A stretch of DNA of 64,000 bases, taken from Gottfriedia sp002574545 (GTDB lineage Bacteria > Bacillota > Bacilli > Bacillales > Bacillaceae_G). The stretch lies in NCBI GenBank assembly GCA_052180195.1, contig CP197469.1. The stretch is one strand, 5' to 3'. This document shows positions 16,343 through 25,112 of the stretch, in pieces (the first letter of the stretch is position 1; the number at the start of each line of letters is the position of its first letter). The position numbers and the translations under genes were made by a program. A model generated the notes under the pieces. It was not told the DNA's origin and ran no database searches. It saw only the letters and a list, made by a program, of their open reading frames with translations.

Positions 16343-17866
16343 TTAAAATACTTTCTCAGCCATAGTAGCTAATTTCTCAAGTGAACTCTTATCTACATCT
16401 TTATGCAATGAATTACCATGGGAATCCATTGTTACAACTGCTTTGAAGTTTTCAACTTGTAAGTGCCACATAGCTTCAGGAATACCGAACTCTAGGTAGT
16501 TTACGTCTTTTACTTCTTTAATACATTGTGAGTAGTATTGTGCTGCTCCACCAATTGCATTTAAATAAACGCCGCCGTGTTCTTCTAGAGCTTTTAATGT
16601 TTTTGCACCCATTCCGCCTTTACCGATTACAGCGCGAATGCCGAATTTTTTCATGATATCGCCTTGGTATGGCTCCTCACGAATACTTGTCGTTGGACCA
16701 GCTGCTTTAATATGATATTTACCTTCTTCATCTTTTAACACTACAGGTCCACAGTGGTAAATAATTTGTCCATTTAAATCGACTGGACAATCGTGGTCTT
16801 TTAAATGATGGTGGATTGCGTCGCGTCCTGTATACATCATTCCACTAATTGAAACAACGTCCCCAACCTTTAATTCACGAATCTGTTCTTCTGTAATTGG
16901 AGCTACTAATTTCACTTCACGTGGAGCTTCAGTTGTTTCTTTCGTTTCATTTGTAAAGCTAATTTCTTCGCCTTCACGATATAGCCATTCTGAAATTTCA
17001 CCAGTTTCAGGATTGATTTTCATTCCTAAACGGCGGAATGCCCAGCAGTTATACGCAACTGATACGAAGAAACTTGCAGGAAGACGGTTCATTACACCGA
17101 TTTTACAGCCAAGTAGAGTTGTTTCCCCACCAAAGCCCATTGTTCCTACGCCAAGCTTGTTCGCATTTTCCATAATGTAATCTTCCATTGCTTTAAGCTC
17201 TGGAATTGGACTTTCATCATCAGTTAAACGGAATAATTGATCTTTCGCAAGTTCATAACCGCTAGTACGGTCACCACCAATACCTACTCCGATGAAGCCT
17301 GCGCTACAGCCTTGTCCTTGTGCTTGGTATACGCTGTGTAAAATACATTTACGGATTCCATCTAAATCACGACCTGCTTTTCCAAGTCCTTCAAGTTCGC
17401 AAGGTAAGCTGTATTGAATGTTTTTATTTTCACATCCGCCACCTTTTAAGATTAGGCGAATATCGATATAGTCACTCTCGTGTTGCTCAAATTTAACAAC
17501 AGGAGTACCTGGTCCTAAGTTATTTCCGCTATTTTTACCAAATAAAGAATCTACAGAGTTAGAACGAAGCTTTCCATCTTTTGTAGCTTGTTCAATTGCA
17601 GCATAAATTGCTTCTTTTATCACAAGTTGGTTTACTCCAACTGGCGTTTTCACTTTAAATGTTGGCATACCAGTATCTTGGCAAATTGGTGAAACATCGC
17701 CTTCAGCCATCATAATATTGTTTGTAATCGTTTCCAATGCGATGGCACTTCTTGTACCTGCCGTTTCACTTGCTTTAGCTTGTCTGATTGCTTTACGTAC
17801 GTCTTTTGGTAAATTTGTTGATGTTTCAACAATTAATTGATAAATACTTTCCTGGATGTGTTGCAT
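16343..17866 (-). CDS. fumA: class I fumarate hydratase (iron-sulfur)
   Basis: A 507-residue single-chain class I fumarase that interconverts fumarate and malate in the TCA cycle using an oxygen-sensitive [4Fe-4S] cluster. N-terminal fumarase domain ~10-290 and C-terminal domain ~330-505 are both present. Cluster ligands are probably C62 (SPICQDTG), C187 (GQGCSAG) and C273 (YNCWAFRR); C254 is an alternative. IGGDR near 196-200 and GKGGMG in the C-terminal half are family motifs. AGGGGGAGC precedes the ATG. It is unrelated to class II FumC. It appears monocistronic and interrupts the pdaA-yfjT order. Confidence 0.93.
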   Translation of the reverse strand: MQHIQESIYQLIVETSTNLPKDVRKAIRQAKASETAGTRSAIALETITNNIMMAEGDVSPICQDTGMPTFKVKTPVGVNQLVIKEAIYAAIEQATKDGKLRSNSVDSLFGKNSGNNLGPGTPVVKFEQHESDYIDIRLILKGGGCENKNIQYSLPCELEGLGKAGRDLDGIRKCILHSVYQAQGQGCSAGFIGVGIGGDRTSGYELAKDQLFRLTDDESPIPELKAMEDYIMENANKLGVGTMGFGGETTLLGCKIGVMNRLPASFFVSVAYNCWAFRRLGMKINPETGEISEWLYREGEEISFTNETKETTEAPREVKLVAPITEEQIRELKVGDVVSISGMMYTGRDAIHHHLKDHDCPVDLNGQIIYHCGPVVLKDEEGKYHIKAAGPTTSIREEPYQGDIMKKFGIRAVIGKGGMGAKTLKALEEHGGVYLNAIGGAAQYYSQCIKEVKDVNYLEFGIPEAMWHLQVENFKAVVTMDSHGNSLHKDVDKSSLEKLATMAEKVF

Positions 17867-17953
17867 TCATGCTCCCCCTTAAAACCCTTTATAAAAATAC
17901 TGAATGTTCCCCTCTTCATTATAATACAATTTTTAATAAACGGAATAAAAAAA

Positions 17954-17982
17954 GCCCTTTTAGAATTAGTTCTGATTTGGGC
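17954..17982 (-). terminator. terminator-like hairpin upstream of fumarase
   Basis: GCCC (17954-17957) pairs with GGGC (17979-17982), with inner AGAA/TTCT pairing; the minus strand continues with seven T. It may be a second terminator for the yfjT-like gene. Confidence 0.5.
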
Positions 17983-18054
17983 AAATATTTAGCAAGTTCC
18001 ATCGTTAAAAATTAAAACGATGTACAATTTTTGTTTTTGGTCCCAATAAAAAAA

Positions 18055-18081
18055 GCCCATTACAATGGACTCAATCTGGGC
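18055..18081 (-). terminator. terminator of yfjT-like gene
   Basis: GCCCA (18055-18059) pairs with TGGGC (18077-18081), with an alternative CCATT/AATGG inner stem. Seven T follow on the minus strand. It overlaps the stop codon region of the small gene. Confidence 0.65.
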
Positions 18082-18238
18082 GATTAACTTCACGACATTT
18101 ACTTTCTAAATCATCTAGAACTGATAATAATTGATCTAGCTCTTCTAAACTTACTTCTTCAGCTTCTAATGATTCGATTGTTTCCATTACTGAATTAAAG
18201 CGCTCTTTAATATAAGTTAATTGTTCTGTGTTTGACAT
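18071..18238 (-). CDS. yfjT: small conserved protein, YfjT/SE1561-like (55 aa)
   Basis: A 55-residue acidic helical protein (MSNTEQLTYIKERFNSVMET) ends with VLDDLESKCREVNRPD. The ATG at 18238 is preceded by AAAGGAC. Position between pdaA and yfkAB matches yfjT of Bacillus, and the pattern resembles the SE1561 family of unknown function. The name rests mainly on synteny. No catalytic motif is visible; helical coiled-coil pairing is likely. Confidence 0.65.
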   Translation of the reverse strand: MSNTEQLTYIKERFNSVMETIESLEAEEVSLEELDQLLSVLDDLESKCREVNRPD

Positions 18239-18436
18239 GAAATGATCGTCCTTTCTAATACAATTATAATTTATATTATACCCTTCTTCTCCTATATATC
18301 GTAGATTTTCGACATTTTTTTAAATTTTAGGAAGTTATTCCTATACAAGGTTTCACTTTCTTTCTTATAATAGTTGAGGAAAATTAATTTATCTAATACT
18401 TATGGGTGCAAGTTTTGTACCTAAAGGAGTTATCAC

Positions 18437-19561
18437 ATGAAAAAATTATTACAACAAATAACACCTACATATGATCCTTGGGAAGCATATTTAGATGTTG
18501 AAGAGTATGGTAAAAACATACTGACAAATGTAGAGTTTACAACTACGACGATTTGTAATATGCGCTGTGAACATTGTGCTGTCGGTTATACTTTACAACC
18601 TAAGGATCCAAATCCACTCCCTATTGAGCTTGTTTTAAATCGCTTAGAAGAGATTGAAAAACTTCGCTGCATTAGCATAACTGGTGGAGAACCGATGCTT
18701 TCAAATAAAATGTTGAACGGATATGTTGTACCTTTATTGAAATATGCACATGAACGTGGAGTTCGTACTCAAATTAACTCAAATCTAACATTAGATTTTG
18801 AAAGATACGAAAAAATAATTCCATATTTAGACGTCCTTCATATCTCTCATAACTGGGGAACTGTTGATGAATTTGTAGAAGCAGGATTTGCGATGATGGA
18901 TCGTAAGCCGACCTATGCGCAACGTGCGAAATTATTCGAAAACATGATTGAAAACAGCCGACGCCTTGCTGATGCTGGAGTGATGGTATCCGCTGAAACA
19001 ATGTTAAACAAACGTACGCTTCCATACTTAGAAAAAATCCATCGTCAAATCGTAGAAGAAATGAAATGTCAGAGGCACGAAGTTCACCCAATGTATGCGA
19101 GCGATTTCGCTAGTACACTAGAAGTCCTGACAAAATCAGAGCTTCGTGAAGCAATTTCTACTTTACTAGATGTACGTGATGAAAATATTTGGATGCTATT
19201 TGGTACTCTACCATTTTATCCATGTAGTGATGATCAAAACGATTTAGACATCATTCAAAGATTATATAATAGTAAAAACGTAACATTACGAAATGACCCA
19301 GATGGCCGTTCACGCTTAAATGTAAATGTATTTGATGGCAGCATCATCGTTACTGACTTCGGTGATGTACCTCATCTTGGAAATATCCAAACCCATACAT
19401 TACAAGAAGCATATGATACTTGGACATTATCAAAAACTGCAAATGAACTAAGCTGTCATTGTCCAGCCGTTAAATGCTTAGGACCAAATATTCTTGTAAA
19501 AAATAGCTATTACCCTGAAACTGATTTTTCAAATAGAAGTACTAACATATTAAAGGGTTAA
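18437..19561 (+). CDS. yfkAB: radical SAM protein YfkAB
   Basis: A 374-residue radical SAM enzyme. The cluster motif is C40-x3-C44-x2-C47 (CNMRCEHC) and the SAM-binding GGEP lies at 83-86. C-terminal cysteines (CHCPAVKC near 345-352) may bind an auxiliary cluster. AAAGGAG precedes the ATG. The order yfjT-yfkAB-yfkD is that of Bacillus. The substrate is unknown. It reads rightward, divergent from the yfjT-like gene, and ends at a strong terminator. Confidence 0.9.
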   Translation: MKKLLQQITPTYDPWEAYLDVEEYGKNILTNVEFTTTTICNMRCEHCAVGYTLQPKDPNPLPIELVLNRLEEIEKLRCISITGGEPMLSNKMLNGYVVPLLKYAHERGVRTQINSNLTLDFERYEKIIPYLDVLHISHNWGTVDEFVEAGFAMMDRKPTYAQRAKLFENMIENSRRLADAGVMVSAETMLNKRTLPYLEKIHRQIVEEMKCQRHEVHPMYASDFASTLEVLTKSELREAISTLLDVRDENIWMLFGTLPFYPCSDDQNDLDIIQRLYNSKNVTLRNDPDGRSRLNVNVFDGSIIVTDFGDVPHLGNIQTHTLQEAYDTWTLSKTANELSCHCPAVKCLGPNILVKNSYYPETDFSNRSTNILKG

Positions 19562-19570
19562 ATCCTTGAA

Positions 19571-19599
19571 AAAGAACATGTCTTTATGGCATGTTCTTT
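19571..19599 (+). terminator. terminator of yfkAB, copy 1 of a triplicated hairpin
   Basis: AAAGAACATG (19571-19580) pairs perfectly with CATGTTCTTT (19590-19599) around TCTTTATGG. The same 29 bases recur at 19760 and 20330. Confidence 0.8.
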
Positions 19600-19629
19600 C
19601 AGTGTGTCGACAAAGTACAAAAAATCTGA

Positions 19630-19762
19630 TTTTCAGACTGATTGCAAGCGCTTGTCTTTCGAGGCGCGAAGCCTGGTGAGGAGCGGAGTTACCCTAGACG
19701 GTAATGAGCACCGCAGACAGGCGAAGTAACGAAGAAAGCGAGCGTTTGTCAACAGTCTGAAA
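19630..19762. repeat. palindromic dispersed repeat, copy 2 (about 132 bp)
   Basis: TTTTCAGACTG at 19630 and CAGTCTGAAA ending at 19762 bound a copy about 95% identical to the element at 12129-12262. It sits directly between two copies of the yfkAB terminator hairpin, and its right end shares bases with the second one. Confidence 0.8.
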
Positions 19763-19788
19763 GAACATGTCTTTATGGCATGTTCTTT
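19760..19788 (+). terminator. terminator hairpin, copy 2
   Basis: An identical 29-base hairpin to that at 19571-19599, followed by TTT. No gene ends here; it directly abuts the palindromic repeat. Confidence 0.7.
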
Positions 19789-19852
19789 TTCATACTGTTG
19801 AAATAAAACATTGTCAATATTGAACAACAGAAGTCTAAGTATATATTTGAGC

Positions 19853-20310
19853 AAAAATTTGAAAGGTACTTACCCATGACAGATTCATGAGGAAGGAAAA
19901 CAGCGGAAATTTGAAAGGTACTTCCTCATAAGTGGTTCATGAGGAAGGAAACCAGCGATATTTTGAAAGGTACTTCCTCATAAGTGGTTCATGAGGAAGG
20001 AAACCAGCGGAAATTTGAAAGGTACTTCCTCATAAGTGGTTCATGGGGAAGGAAACCAGCGATATTTTGAAAGGTACTTCCTCATAAGTGGTTCATGAGG
20101 AAGGAAACCAGCGGAAATTTGAAAGATACTTCCTCATAAGTGGTTCATGAGGAAGGAAACCAGCGGAAATTTGAAAGGTACTTCCTCATAAGTGGTTCAT
20201 GGGGAAGGAAACCAGCGGAAATTTGAAAAGTACTTCCTCATAAGTGGTTCATGAGGAAGAAAACCAGCGGAAATTTGAAAGATACTTCCTCATGTGGAAG
20301 GAAAAACAAG
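19853..20310. repeat. 52-bp tandem repeat array, eight full copies plus a partial ninth
   Basis: Units start at 19853, 19905, 19957, 20009, 20061, 20113, 20165, 20217 and 20269. Each carries CTTCCTCAT and ATGAGGAAG (or a close variant) as a 9-bp inverted repeat around AAGTGGTTC, so every unit can form a hairpin. Copy 1 is the most diverged; copies 2-8 differ at a few positions, and starts alternate between GGAAATTTG and GATATTTTG. There are no variable spacers, so it is not a CRISPR. No reading frame is maintained with a plausible start. Confidence 0.9.
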
Positions 20311-20329
20311 ATCATTTTTCAATACTCTG

Positions 20330-20358
20330 AAAGAACATGTCTTTATGGCATGTTCTTT
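20330..20358 (+). terminator. terminator hairpin, copy 3
   Basis: A third identical 29-base hairpin with a T run, immediately after the tandem array. Confidence 0.7.
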
Positions 20359-20378
20359 TTTACTTAAAGCACAAAAAC

Positions 20379-20405
20379 CCACAAGGAAACTAATCTACCT
20401 TGTGG
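20379..20405 (-). terminator. terminator of yfkD
   Basis: CCACAAGG (20379-20386) pairs with CCTTGTGG (20398-20405); GTTTTTG follows on the minus strand, just after the yfkD stop. Confidence 0.75.
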
Positions 20406-20414
20406 ATTTCTCTA

Positions 20415-21224
20415 TTACCTAGGGTGTGCCGAAGTAAAATAACCAAAGGATACATAATCTTGAACAGGAATCCAAGCACCTACACCTTGTGACACGACAT
20501 TCTTAACTTGTAGCGATCTTTTATTACCTTTTAAAATCAAATAAACTTCTCCAAAAGTAACTTTTCCTTTTTCATTAACTGCAGGAGCATATGCATATAA
20601 ATAGCCAAGTTGCTTTGGCGGTACATTATATACTCTTTCATTTTTAGTTCCAGCTCCAACTACTGTTTGGAATGCTAGTGGAAGAGTTGTTTTTTCTGAT
20701 GCATCATGCATCATTAAATTAATGACCTCATCTGCGTTTCTTACTTTAGCAGTTAAGCCACCTTTAATAATTTGTTGCGAATTTTGGTAGTATTTAATTC
20801 GTTTATACGTTTTTTCTCCTCGATTATCTAGAAAGTTCGTATTTATTTTTTTATATTGCCAATTAATTGTTGTCTCATTTGATTCGTAATTTAACGGCCA
20901 AACTCCTAAGTAAATCTTTGCATTATAGCCTACTGCAAATGGCGCTTTGCTGACAGAGGATTCATTAAACATACGAATTAGATTTGGATTCTCTATTTTT
21001 ACATTTGATGAATTTAATAATTGCTTTGCTAATCCCCCTGGTTGAAGTTCTGGAAGGTCTTGAGTTGGATTAGGGTAAGTATTCTCTTTTGTCACATTGG
21101 CAGCCGAACGTGGGACTTTGATTTCTGATTTAGCTGCTGCTGCAAAAGTTGTTTGTCCATTATTTAAAGAAATAATTAAAATAGCTATATTCAAAAGAAC
21201 GAATGGCTTTAACCATTTAGACAT
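20415..21224 (-). CDS. yfkD: YfkD-family secreted protein
   Basis: A 269-residue protein with an N-terminal signal peptide of about 30 residues (SKWLKPFVLLNIAILIISL) and a mature part typical of the YfkD-like family of Bacillus, whose function is unknown. ATG 21224 is chosen because GGGG lies 7 bases upstream; the ATG at 21230 touches that site. It is probably extracellular or envelope-bound. Position between yfkAB and chaA supports the name. No enzyme motif is visible. Confidence 0.85.
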   Translation of the reverse strand: MSKWLKPFVLLNIAILIISLNNGQTTFAAAAKSEIKVPRSAANVTKENTYPNPTQDLPELQPGGLAKQLLNSSNVKIENPNLIRMFNESSVSKAPFAVGYNAKIYLGVWPLNYESNETTINWQYKKINTNFLDNRGEKTYKRIKYYQNSQQIIKGGLTAKVRNADEVINLMMHDASEKTTLPLAFQTVVGAGTKNERVYNVPPKQLGYLYAYAPAVNEKGKVTFGEVYLILKGNKRSLQVKNVVSQGVGAWIPVQDYVSFGYFTSAHPR

Positions 21225-21313
21225 ATTCATGCCCCTTTCACAAATAAGGAAATTATTACTCTTAGCATGAACAGTTTATGCAAATATATGTATTCCTTAA
21301 AGTGAAAATTTTG

Positions 21314-21922
21314 CTATGAACTTAGCCTAATATATAGTTTCTCTACTGGTCCTCTTAACCTCTGCAAAATAGGACCAATACTGAATGTAATTAAGACAGT
21401 ACCGATGCCTATTGGACCTTGAAGTAAAAAAGCTAAAACTAAAGCAAACACCTCACCAATCGTTTTAGCCACCCCTAAACTTACTCCGAACCGTTTATTT
21501 AGCGAGATCATTAAATCATCAATCGGACTTAACGGAAACTTTGCTTGTAAATAGATCGCAATACCAATCGTCAAACTTATGATGGCTAGTACTAATTGAA
21601 AATATCTAGTGACAATATTTGAATCAAATAAATACTCTGACTCAACAGTTAGCCAAAAATCAAGAAATCGTCCAATTAAAATAAACGTAATCGCAGCGAG
21701 CCAATCAGGTCTTTTCTTTTGCAAAAAAGCATTTACAAACAATAATACTGATGAGTTAATGATAATCCAATTTCCAACAGATAAGCCAAAGGTTTTCGAC
21801 TCCCCAACTGCTAATGCATCCCATGCACTAGCTCCTAGCTCAGCTTTAATGGCTAGACTAATTCCTAAAGTTAAAAATAGTAATCCAATTAGATAAAAAA
21901 TAACACGTATGATTATTTTCAA
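21314..21922 (-). CDS. YczE/YitT-like integral membrane protein
   Basis: A 202-residue membrane protein with five or six predicted transmembrane segments; it begins MKIIIRVIFYLIGLLFLTLG. The conserved pattern GASAWDAL near 30-37 and SPIDDLM near 131-137 is typical of the YczE/YyaS group. It starts with TTG at 21922, 7 bases after GAAGGTGG. It lies 27 bases after chaA in the same direction and may be co-transcribed. Function unknown; transport is possible. Confidence 0.75.
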   Translation of the reverse strand: MKIIIRVIFYLIGLLFLTLGISLAIKAELGASAWDALAVGESKTFGLSVGNWIIINSSVLLFVNAFLQKKRPDWLAAITFILIGRFLDFWLTVESEYLFDSNIVTRYFQLVLAIISLTIGIAIYLQAKFPLSPIDDLMISLNKRFGVSLGVAKTIGEVFALVLAFLLQGPIGIGTVLITFSIGPILQRLRGPVEKLYIRLSS

Positions 21923-21949
21923 TTAATTACCACCTTCAATTTTAGTTTT

Positions 21950-23008
21950 TTATAATAAATAGAAACCAATCCCCATAATGAAATAAGCAGCTAATAAGGT
22001 TAACCCTTCAAACCAGTTTGTATCCCCATCATTCATAATAGCAATTGTTAAAAATACAGAAGTAACCATCGAAACTAATTCAGGCATAGAAAAAATCAAT
22101 GGCATTCTTTCCCCTATAAATAAAGAACAGATCACTAATACTGGCGCTACGAACATAGCGATTTGTAGAGATGAACCAACAGCGATTTCTACTGAAACTC
22201 CTACTTTATTTTTATAGGCCATTACAATTGCTGAAGCATGTTCTGCAGCATTACCGACGATTGCAACAACGATAATCCCGATAAATAACTCTGTCCATCC
22301 GAATTTATCGCCCACTGTCGTAAACGTGTGAACTAGCTTTTCCGAAACATATCCAACCGCTACCGTAGCTAATGCTAAAATAATCATGGCTTTCATTGTT
22401 CCCCATTCAGCTTCTTCATGTTCTTCTTCAACTTCTTGATTTTTAGCAACGTATACCCCACGATGTGTTACTAATTTGAAGAATAAAGCAGCTAAGTATA
22501 AAATCATTAAAACAATCGAAACGCCTACACTAAGTGTCATCTCTTTATCAGGAGACATGTTAACTGAAAATATTTCAGGAATAACAAAGGCTAGTACAAC
22601 TGCAAAGATCAGCAAGCCAGAATTATGTCTTGCATCGTAAACATTAAAGCTTTGACGCTTAAACTTTAGCCCTCCGACAAAAAAGGAAAGTCCACCTACA
22701 AGAAGTAAGTTACCGATTACAGAACCCGTTAATGACGCTAAAACAACTTCTGATAATCCGTTTTGTAATGCAAAAATCGCAATAATTAACTCTACGGCAT
22801 TACCGAATGTTGCATTTAATAGTCCCCCGATTCGTGGACCTGCCGCAATCGCTAAACTCTCTGTAGCTCTTCCCATAATTCCTGCCAAAGCAATAATCGT
22901 TACACAGAAGATGATAAATAAAAGAATTTCACTCCAGTGCATTAAGCTTCCAATTACCGATAATGGTACGCCTATTAACGTAATGATAAAAAATAAACGC
23001 TGAGTCAT
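21950..23008 (-). CDS. chaA: calcium/proton antiporter ChaA (YfkE)
   Basis: A 352-residue CaCA-superfamily exchanger with about eleven transmembrane segments. The two conserved alpha repeats are visible: GNAVEL at 69-74 and GNAAEHAS near 250. An acidic stretch (EVEEEHEEAEWG) lies in the central cytoplasmic loop, as in cation/H+ exchangers. It exports Ca2+ in exchange for protons. RBS AGGGGGT precedes the ATG. Placement after yfkD matches Bacillus yfkE. Confidence 0.9.
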   Translation of the reverse strand: MTQRLFFIITLIGVPLSVIGSLMHWSEILLFIIFCVTIIALAGIMGRATESLAIAAGPRIGGLLNATFGNAVELIIAIFALQNGLSEVVLASLTGSVIGNLLLVGGLSFFVGGLKFKRQSFNVYDARHNSGLLIFAVVLAFVIPEIFSVNMSPDKEMTLSVGVSIVLMILYLAALFFKLVTHRGVYVAKNQEVEEEHEEAEWGTMKAMIILALATVAVGYVSEKLVHTFTTVGDKFGWTELFIGIIVVAIVGNAAEHASAIVMAYKNKVGVSVEIAVGSSLQIAMFVAPVLVICSLFIGERMPLIFSMPELVSMVTSVFLTIAIMNDGDTNWFEGLTLLAAYFIMGIGFYLL

Positions 23009-23265
23009 AATTACCCCCTAAATAAATTTCCTTATAAATATCATATGCAAAAGGCTTAAAAAAATAGGTTTAAATGTAAAACAATTAACAAACACTTAAA
23101 GTGTTGGTAGCTAAAACCATCAATTACTTAAATAAAAGTTTCATTTTAATCTATATTGCTCAAAGGATTATGACCTCGAGAACTAGAATTACATAAGTTG
23201 GAGATCCGGTTGGTAGAATAGTTTTCTACCTTCCTTCTTCTGAACTAGGAGGGAGTTATTAAAAA

Positions 23266-23676
23266 ATGATTCAACAAAATATTATGAAAGTACTCAAAGC
23301 GAAACAATTAGGTCTATTTACAACCATTCGCGAGGACTTTCCGCATAGTTGTTACATGATATTTTTCTTTAAAGGCTTAACACCTTATATCGCTACAAAT
23401 AAGAATTCACAAAAAGTAGAGGATATAAAAAATAATCCAAATGTACATATATTACTTGGACACGATGGTGACCGATTAGATGATAACTTTGTAGAGATGT
23501 TTGCAAGAGCTGAGGTAATTGAAAACGCAGCGCCAGAAGAGAAAGTATGGACTGAAAAATTGTCTAGATGGATTGAAGGTCCAGATGATCCAAACTATGT
23601 ACTCATTCAAATGAACCCAATTAAAATCGGATATGTAGAAAAGGCAGGTACAGAACCTACTTTTATGAAGCTGTGA
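23266..23676 (+). CDS. pyridoxamine 5'-phosphate oxidase-like (general stress protein 26 type)
   Basis: A 136-residue split-barrel flavin-binding protein of the PNPOx-like group, similar in layout to Bacillus YdaG. The barrel starts at residue 3, with KNSQKVEDIKNNPNVHILL as the typical central motif. It may bind FMN or F420/heme; true oxidase activity is not implied. AGGAGGG lies about 12 bases before the ATG. A small hairpin (GGTAGAA/TTCTACC at 23212-23230) lies in the leader. I found no clear sigma-B promoter. Confidence 0.8.
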   Translation: MIQQNIMKVLKAKQLGLFTTIREDFPHSCYMIFFFKGLTPYIATNKNSQKVEDIKNNPNVHILLGHDGDRLDDNFVEMFARAEVIENAAPEEKVWTEKLSRWIEGPDDPNYVLIQMNPIKIGYVEKAGTEPTFMKL

Positions 23677-23690
23677 ATAACAAATAACAA

Positions 23691-23724
23691 AAAAATCCAT
23701 TCGATCATACTCGAATGGATTTTT
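23691..23724. terminator. bidirectional terminator between PNPOx-like and VanZ-like genes
   Basis: ATCCATTCGA and TCGAATGGAT form a 10-bp stem with A and T runs on either side, overlapping the last codons of the VanZ-like gene. Confidence 0.75.
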
Positions 23725-24220
23725 GAACTTTCGCCTTAAGTTTTTTATTTATGATTAAAAATAAACAAGCCCCGACTATTGCCCCGATTGAATCAATTAC
23801 TACGTCATGTACTAACGGCGTTCGATTTGCAGTAAAGGATTGGTGAAATTCATCTGAAGCTGCATAAAGGATTGAAAAAATTACGCCTAATAAAAATGCT
23901 TTCTTCACATAAAGCTTTGCTAATCTTGTCGCAAAAAAGGCAAGTAAAAGATAGATTGAGAAATGGGATAGTTTACGAATAAGGAATTCTGTGAATCCTG
24001 CTACTCCAAGCTCTTTTATACTGACTTCATGTCCAGCATAGTTAAAATGGACAAAGGTAAAGTGCTTCATTACATCATATAAAAATGTTAAATGGCTTAG
24101 TTCTGGTCTTATATCTTGTTTTTCATATGGTGTTGCCGATGAATAAAAGATAATACTAGCTATAAGGATCACAGGTATCCAATAACCAATAAACATTCTA
24201 GTTTTACTTTTGGATTCCAT
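23705..24220 (-). CDS. VanZ-like membrane protein
   Basis: A 171-residue membrane protein with four predicted transmembrane helices. VanZ features are visible: RKLSHFSIYLLLAF, then YAASDEFHQSFTANRTP and DVVIDSIGAIVG. The frame is open 26 codons further upstream, but AAAGGA sits just before the ATG pair at 24223/24220, so the start is placed at 24220. VanZ proteins are linked to low-level teicoplanin resistance; most homologs have unknown roles. It lies just after tagH. Confidence 0.8.
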   Translation of the reverse strand: MESKSKTRMFIGYWIPVILIASIIFYSSATPYEKQDIRPELSHLTFLYDVMKHFTFVHFNYAGHEVSIKELGVAGFTEFLIRKLSHFSIYLLLAFFATRLAKLYVKKAFLLGVIFSILYAASDEFHQSFTANRTPLVHDVVIDSIGAIVGACLFLIINKKLKAKVQKSIRV

Positions 24221-24267
24221 CATATTCCTTTCCAATACATTTTTGTATCTATAAAAGTCTATTAAAA

Positions 24268-24308
24268 TAGACACTATTATGAAGAAAATCTTTTTCATAA
24301 AGTGTCTA
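24268..24308 (-). terminator. terminator of tagH
   Basis: TAGACACT (24268-24275) and AGTGTCTA (24301-24308) form a stem with inner TATGAA/TTCATA pairing. On the minus strand it follows the tagH stop and is itself followed by a T-rich stretch. Confidence 0.7.
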
Positions 24309-24314
24309 TTTCCT

Positions 24315-25100
24315 TTATTGGCTTACATGCATATTTTGTTCACGGTCTTTTGCACGTTCTGCAGGTGTTAATTTATTATATTCAGTTAAGAATTTTTGAT
24401 AGTTATCGCATACTTTATTTATTTCACCATACTCAACTAATTTTCCATAATGAATCCATAAACCCTTCGTGCAGAAGTTTCGAACTTGACCTAATGAGTG
24501 ACTAATAAAGAAGATTGTTTTACCTTGTTCTTTAAAATCATTCATTTTATCTAAACAACGTTTTGTAAAGGTAGGGTCACCAACAGATAATGCTTCATCG
24601 ATTACCATAATGTCTGGGTCGATATTTACAGAAATCGCAAATCCAAGTCTTGATCTCATACCACTTGAATAGGATTTAACTGGTTGATTAATAAATTTTC
24701 CAATTTCGGCAAATTCAATAATTTCAGGCGTGATTTTTTCAATTTGCTTTATCGTAAGACCCATCATCAATCCTTTAAGTCGAATATTTTCTAAACCAGT
24801 TAATCGGTTATCTAATCCAGCTTGGATGGCAATAAGTGAAGCAACTCCATTTACTTCAACTTCACCTTCATTTGGCATTGTTACACCAGCGATTAAATTA
24901 GACATTGTACTTTTCCCTGAACCATTTAAACCAATGATTCCTACAATTTCACCTTGTTCAATTTCAAAGGAAATGTTTTTTAAGGCATGAAAATACTCTC
25001 CGCCTTTACCACCAAAGAATAAATCCTTCAGCTTGTCAGTCGGTTTATTATAAATTTTAAATTTTTTTGTTACATTTTTAAAAACAACTTTTTTTGTCAT
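24315..25100 (-). CDS. tagH: teichoic acid ABC transporter, ATP-binding subunit TagH
   Basis: A 261-residue ABC ATPase that energises export of wall polymer across the membrane with TagG. Walker A GLNGSGKST is at 57-65, followed by a Q-loop region, the signature YSSGMRSRL, Walker B IMVIDEALSVGD and the switch histidine in FISHS. Homologs in B. subtilis have a long C-terminal extension; this one is short, closer to polysaccharide exporters (Wzt/KpsT). ATG 25100 is preferred over the upstream GTG because GAAGGTG lies in between. It is co-transcribed with tagG, 12 bases upstream. Confidence 0.9.
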   Translation of the reverse strand: MTKKVVFKNVTKKFKIYNKPTDKLKDLFFGGKGGEYFHALKNISFEIEQGEIVGIIGLNGSGKSTMSNLIAGVTMPNEGEVEVNGVASLIAIQAGLDNRLTGLENIRLKGLMMGLTIKQIEKITPEIIEFAEIGKFINQPVKSYSSGMRSRLGFAISVNIDPDIMVIDEALSVGDPTFTKRCLDKMNDFKEQGKTIFFISHSLGQVRNFCTKGLWIHYGKLVEYGEINKVCDNYQKFLTEYNKLTPAERAKDREQNMHVSQ

Positions 25101-25112
25101 ACATTTCACCTT

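Noticed and set aside
17788..18015. 75-codon plus-strand open frame overlapping the fumarase start
   Set aside because: It is antisense to fumA, has no binding site, and runs through a terminator hairpin.
19633..19854. 73-codon open frame on the minus strand
   Set aside because: It lies across the palindromic repeat and a terminator hairpin, lacks a binding site, and its sequence is explained by those repeats.
19853..20310. Possible CRISPR array
   Set aside because: Unit period is 52 bases with the whole unit conserved; there are no variable spacers, and no cas genes are in the window.
23009..23265. Possible metal riboswitch upstream of chaA or the PNPOx-like gene
   Set aside because: Only small hairpins are seen; no conserved riboswitch core could be recognised.
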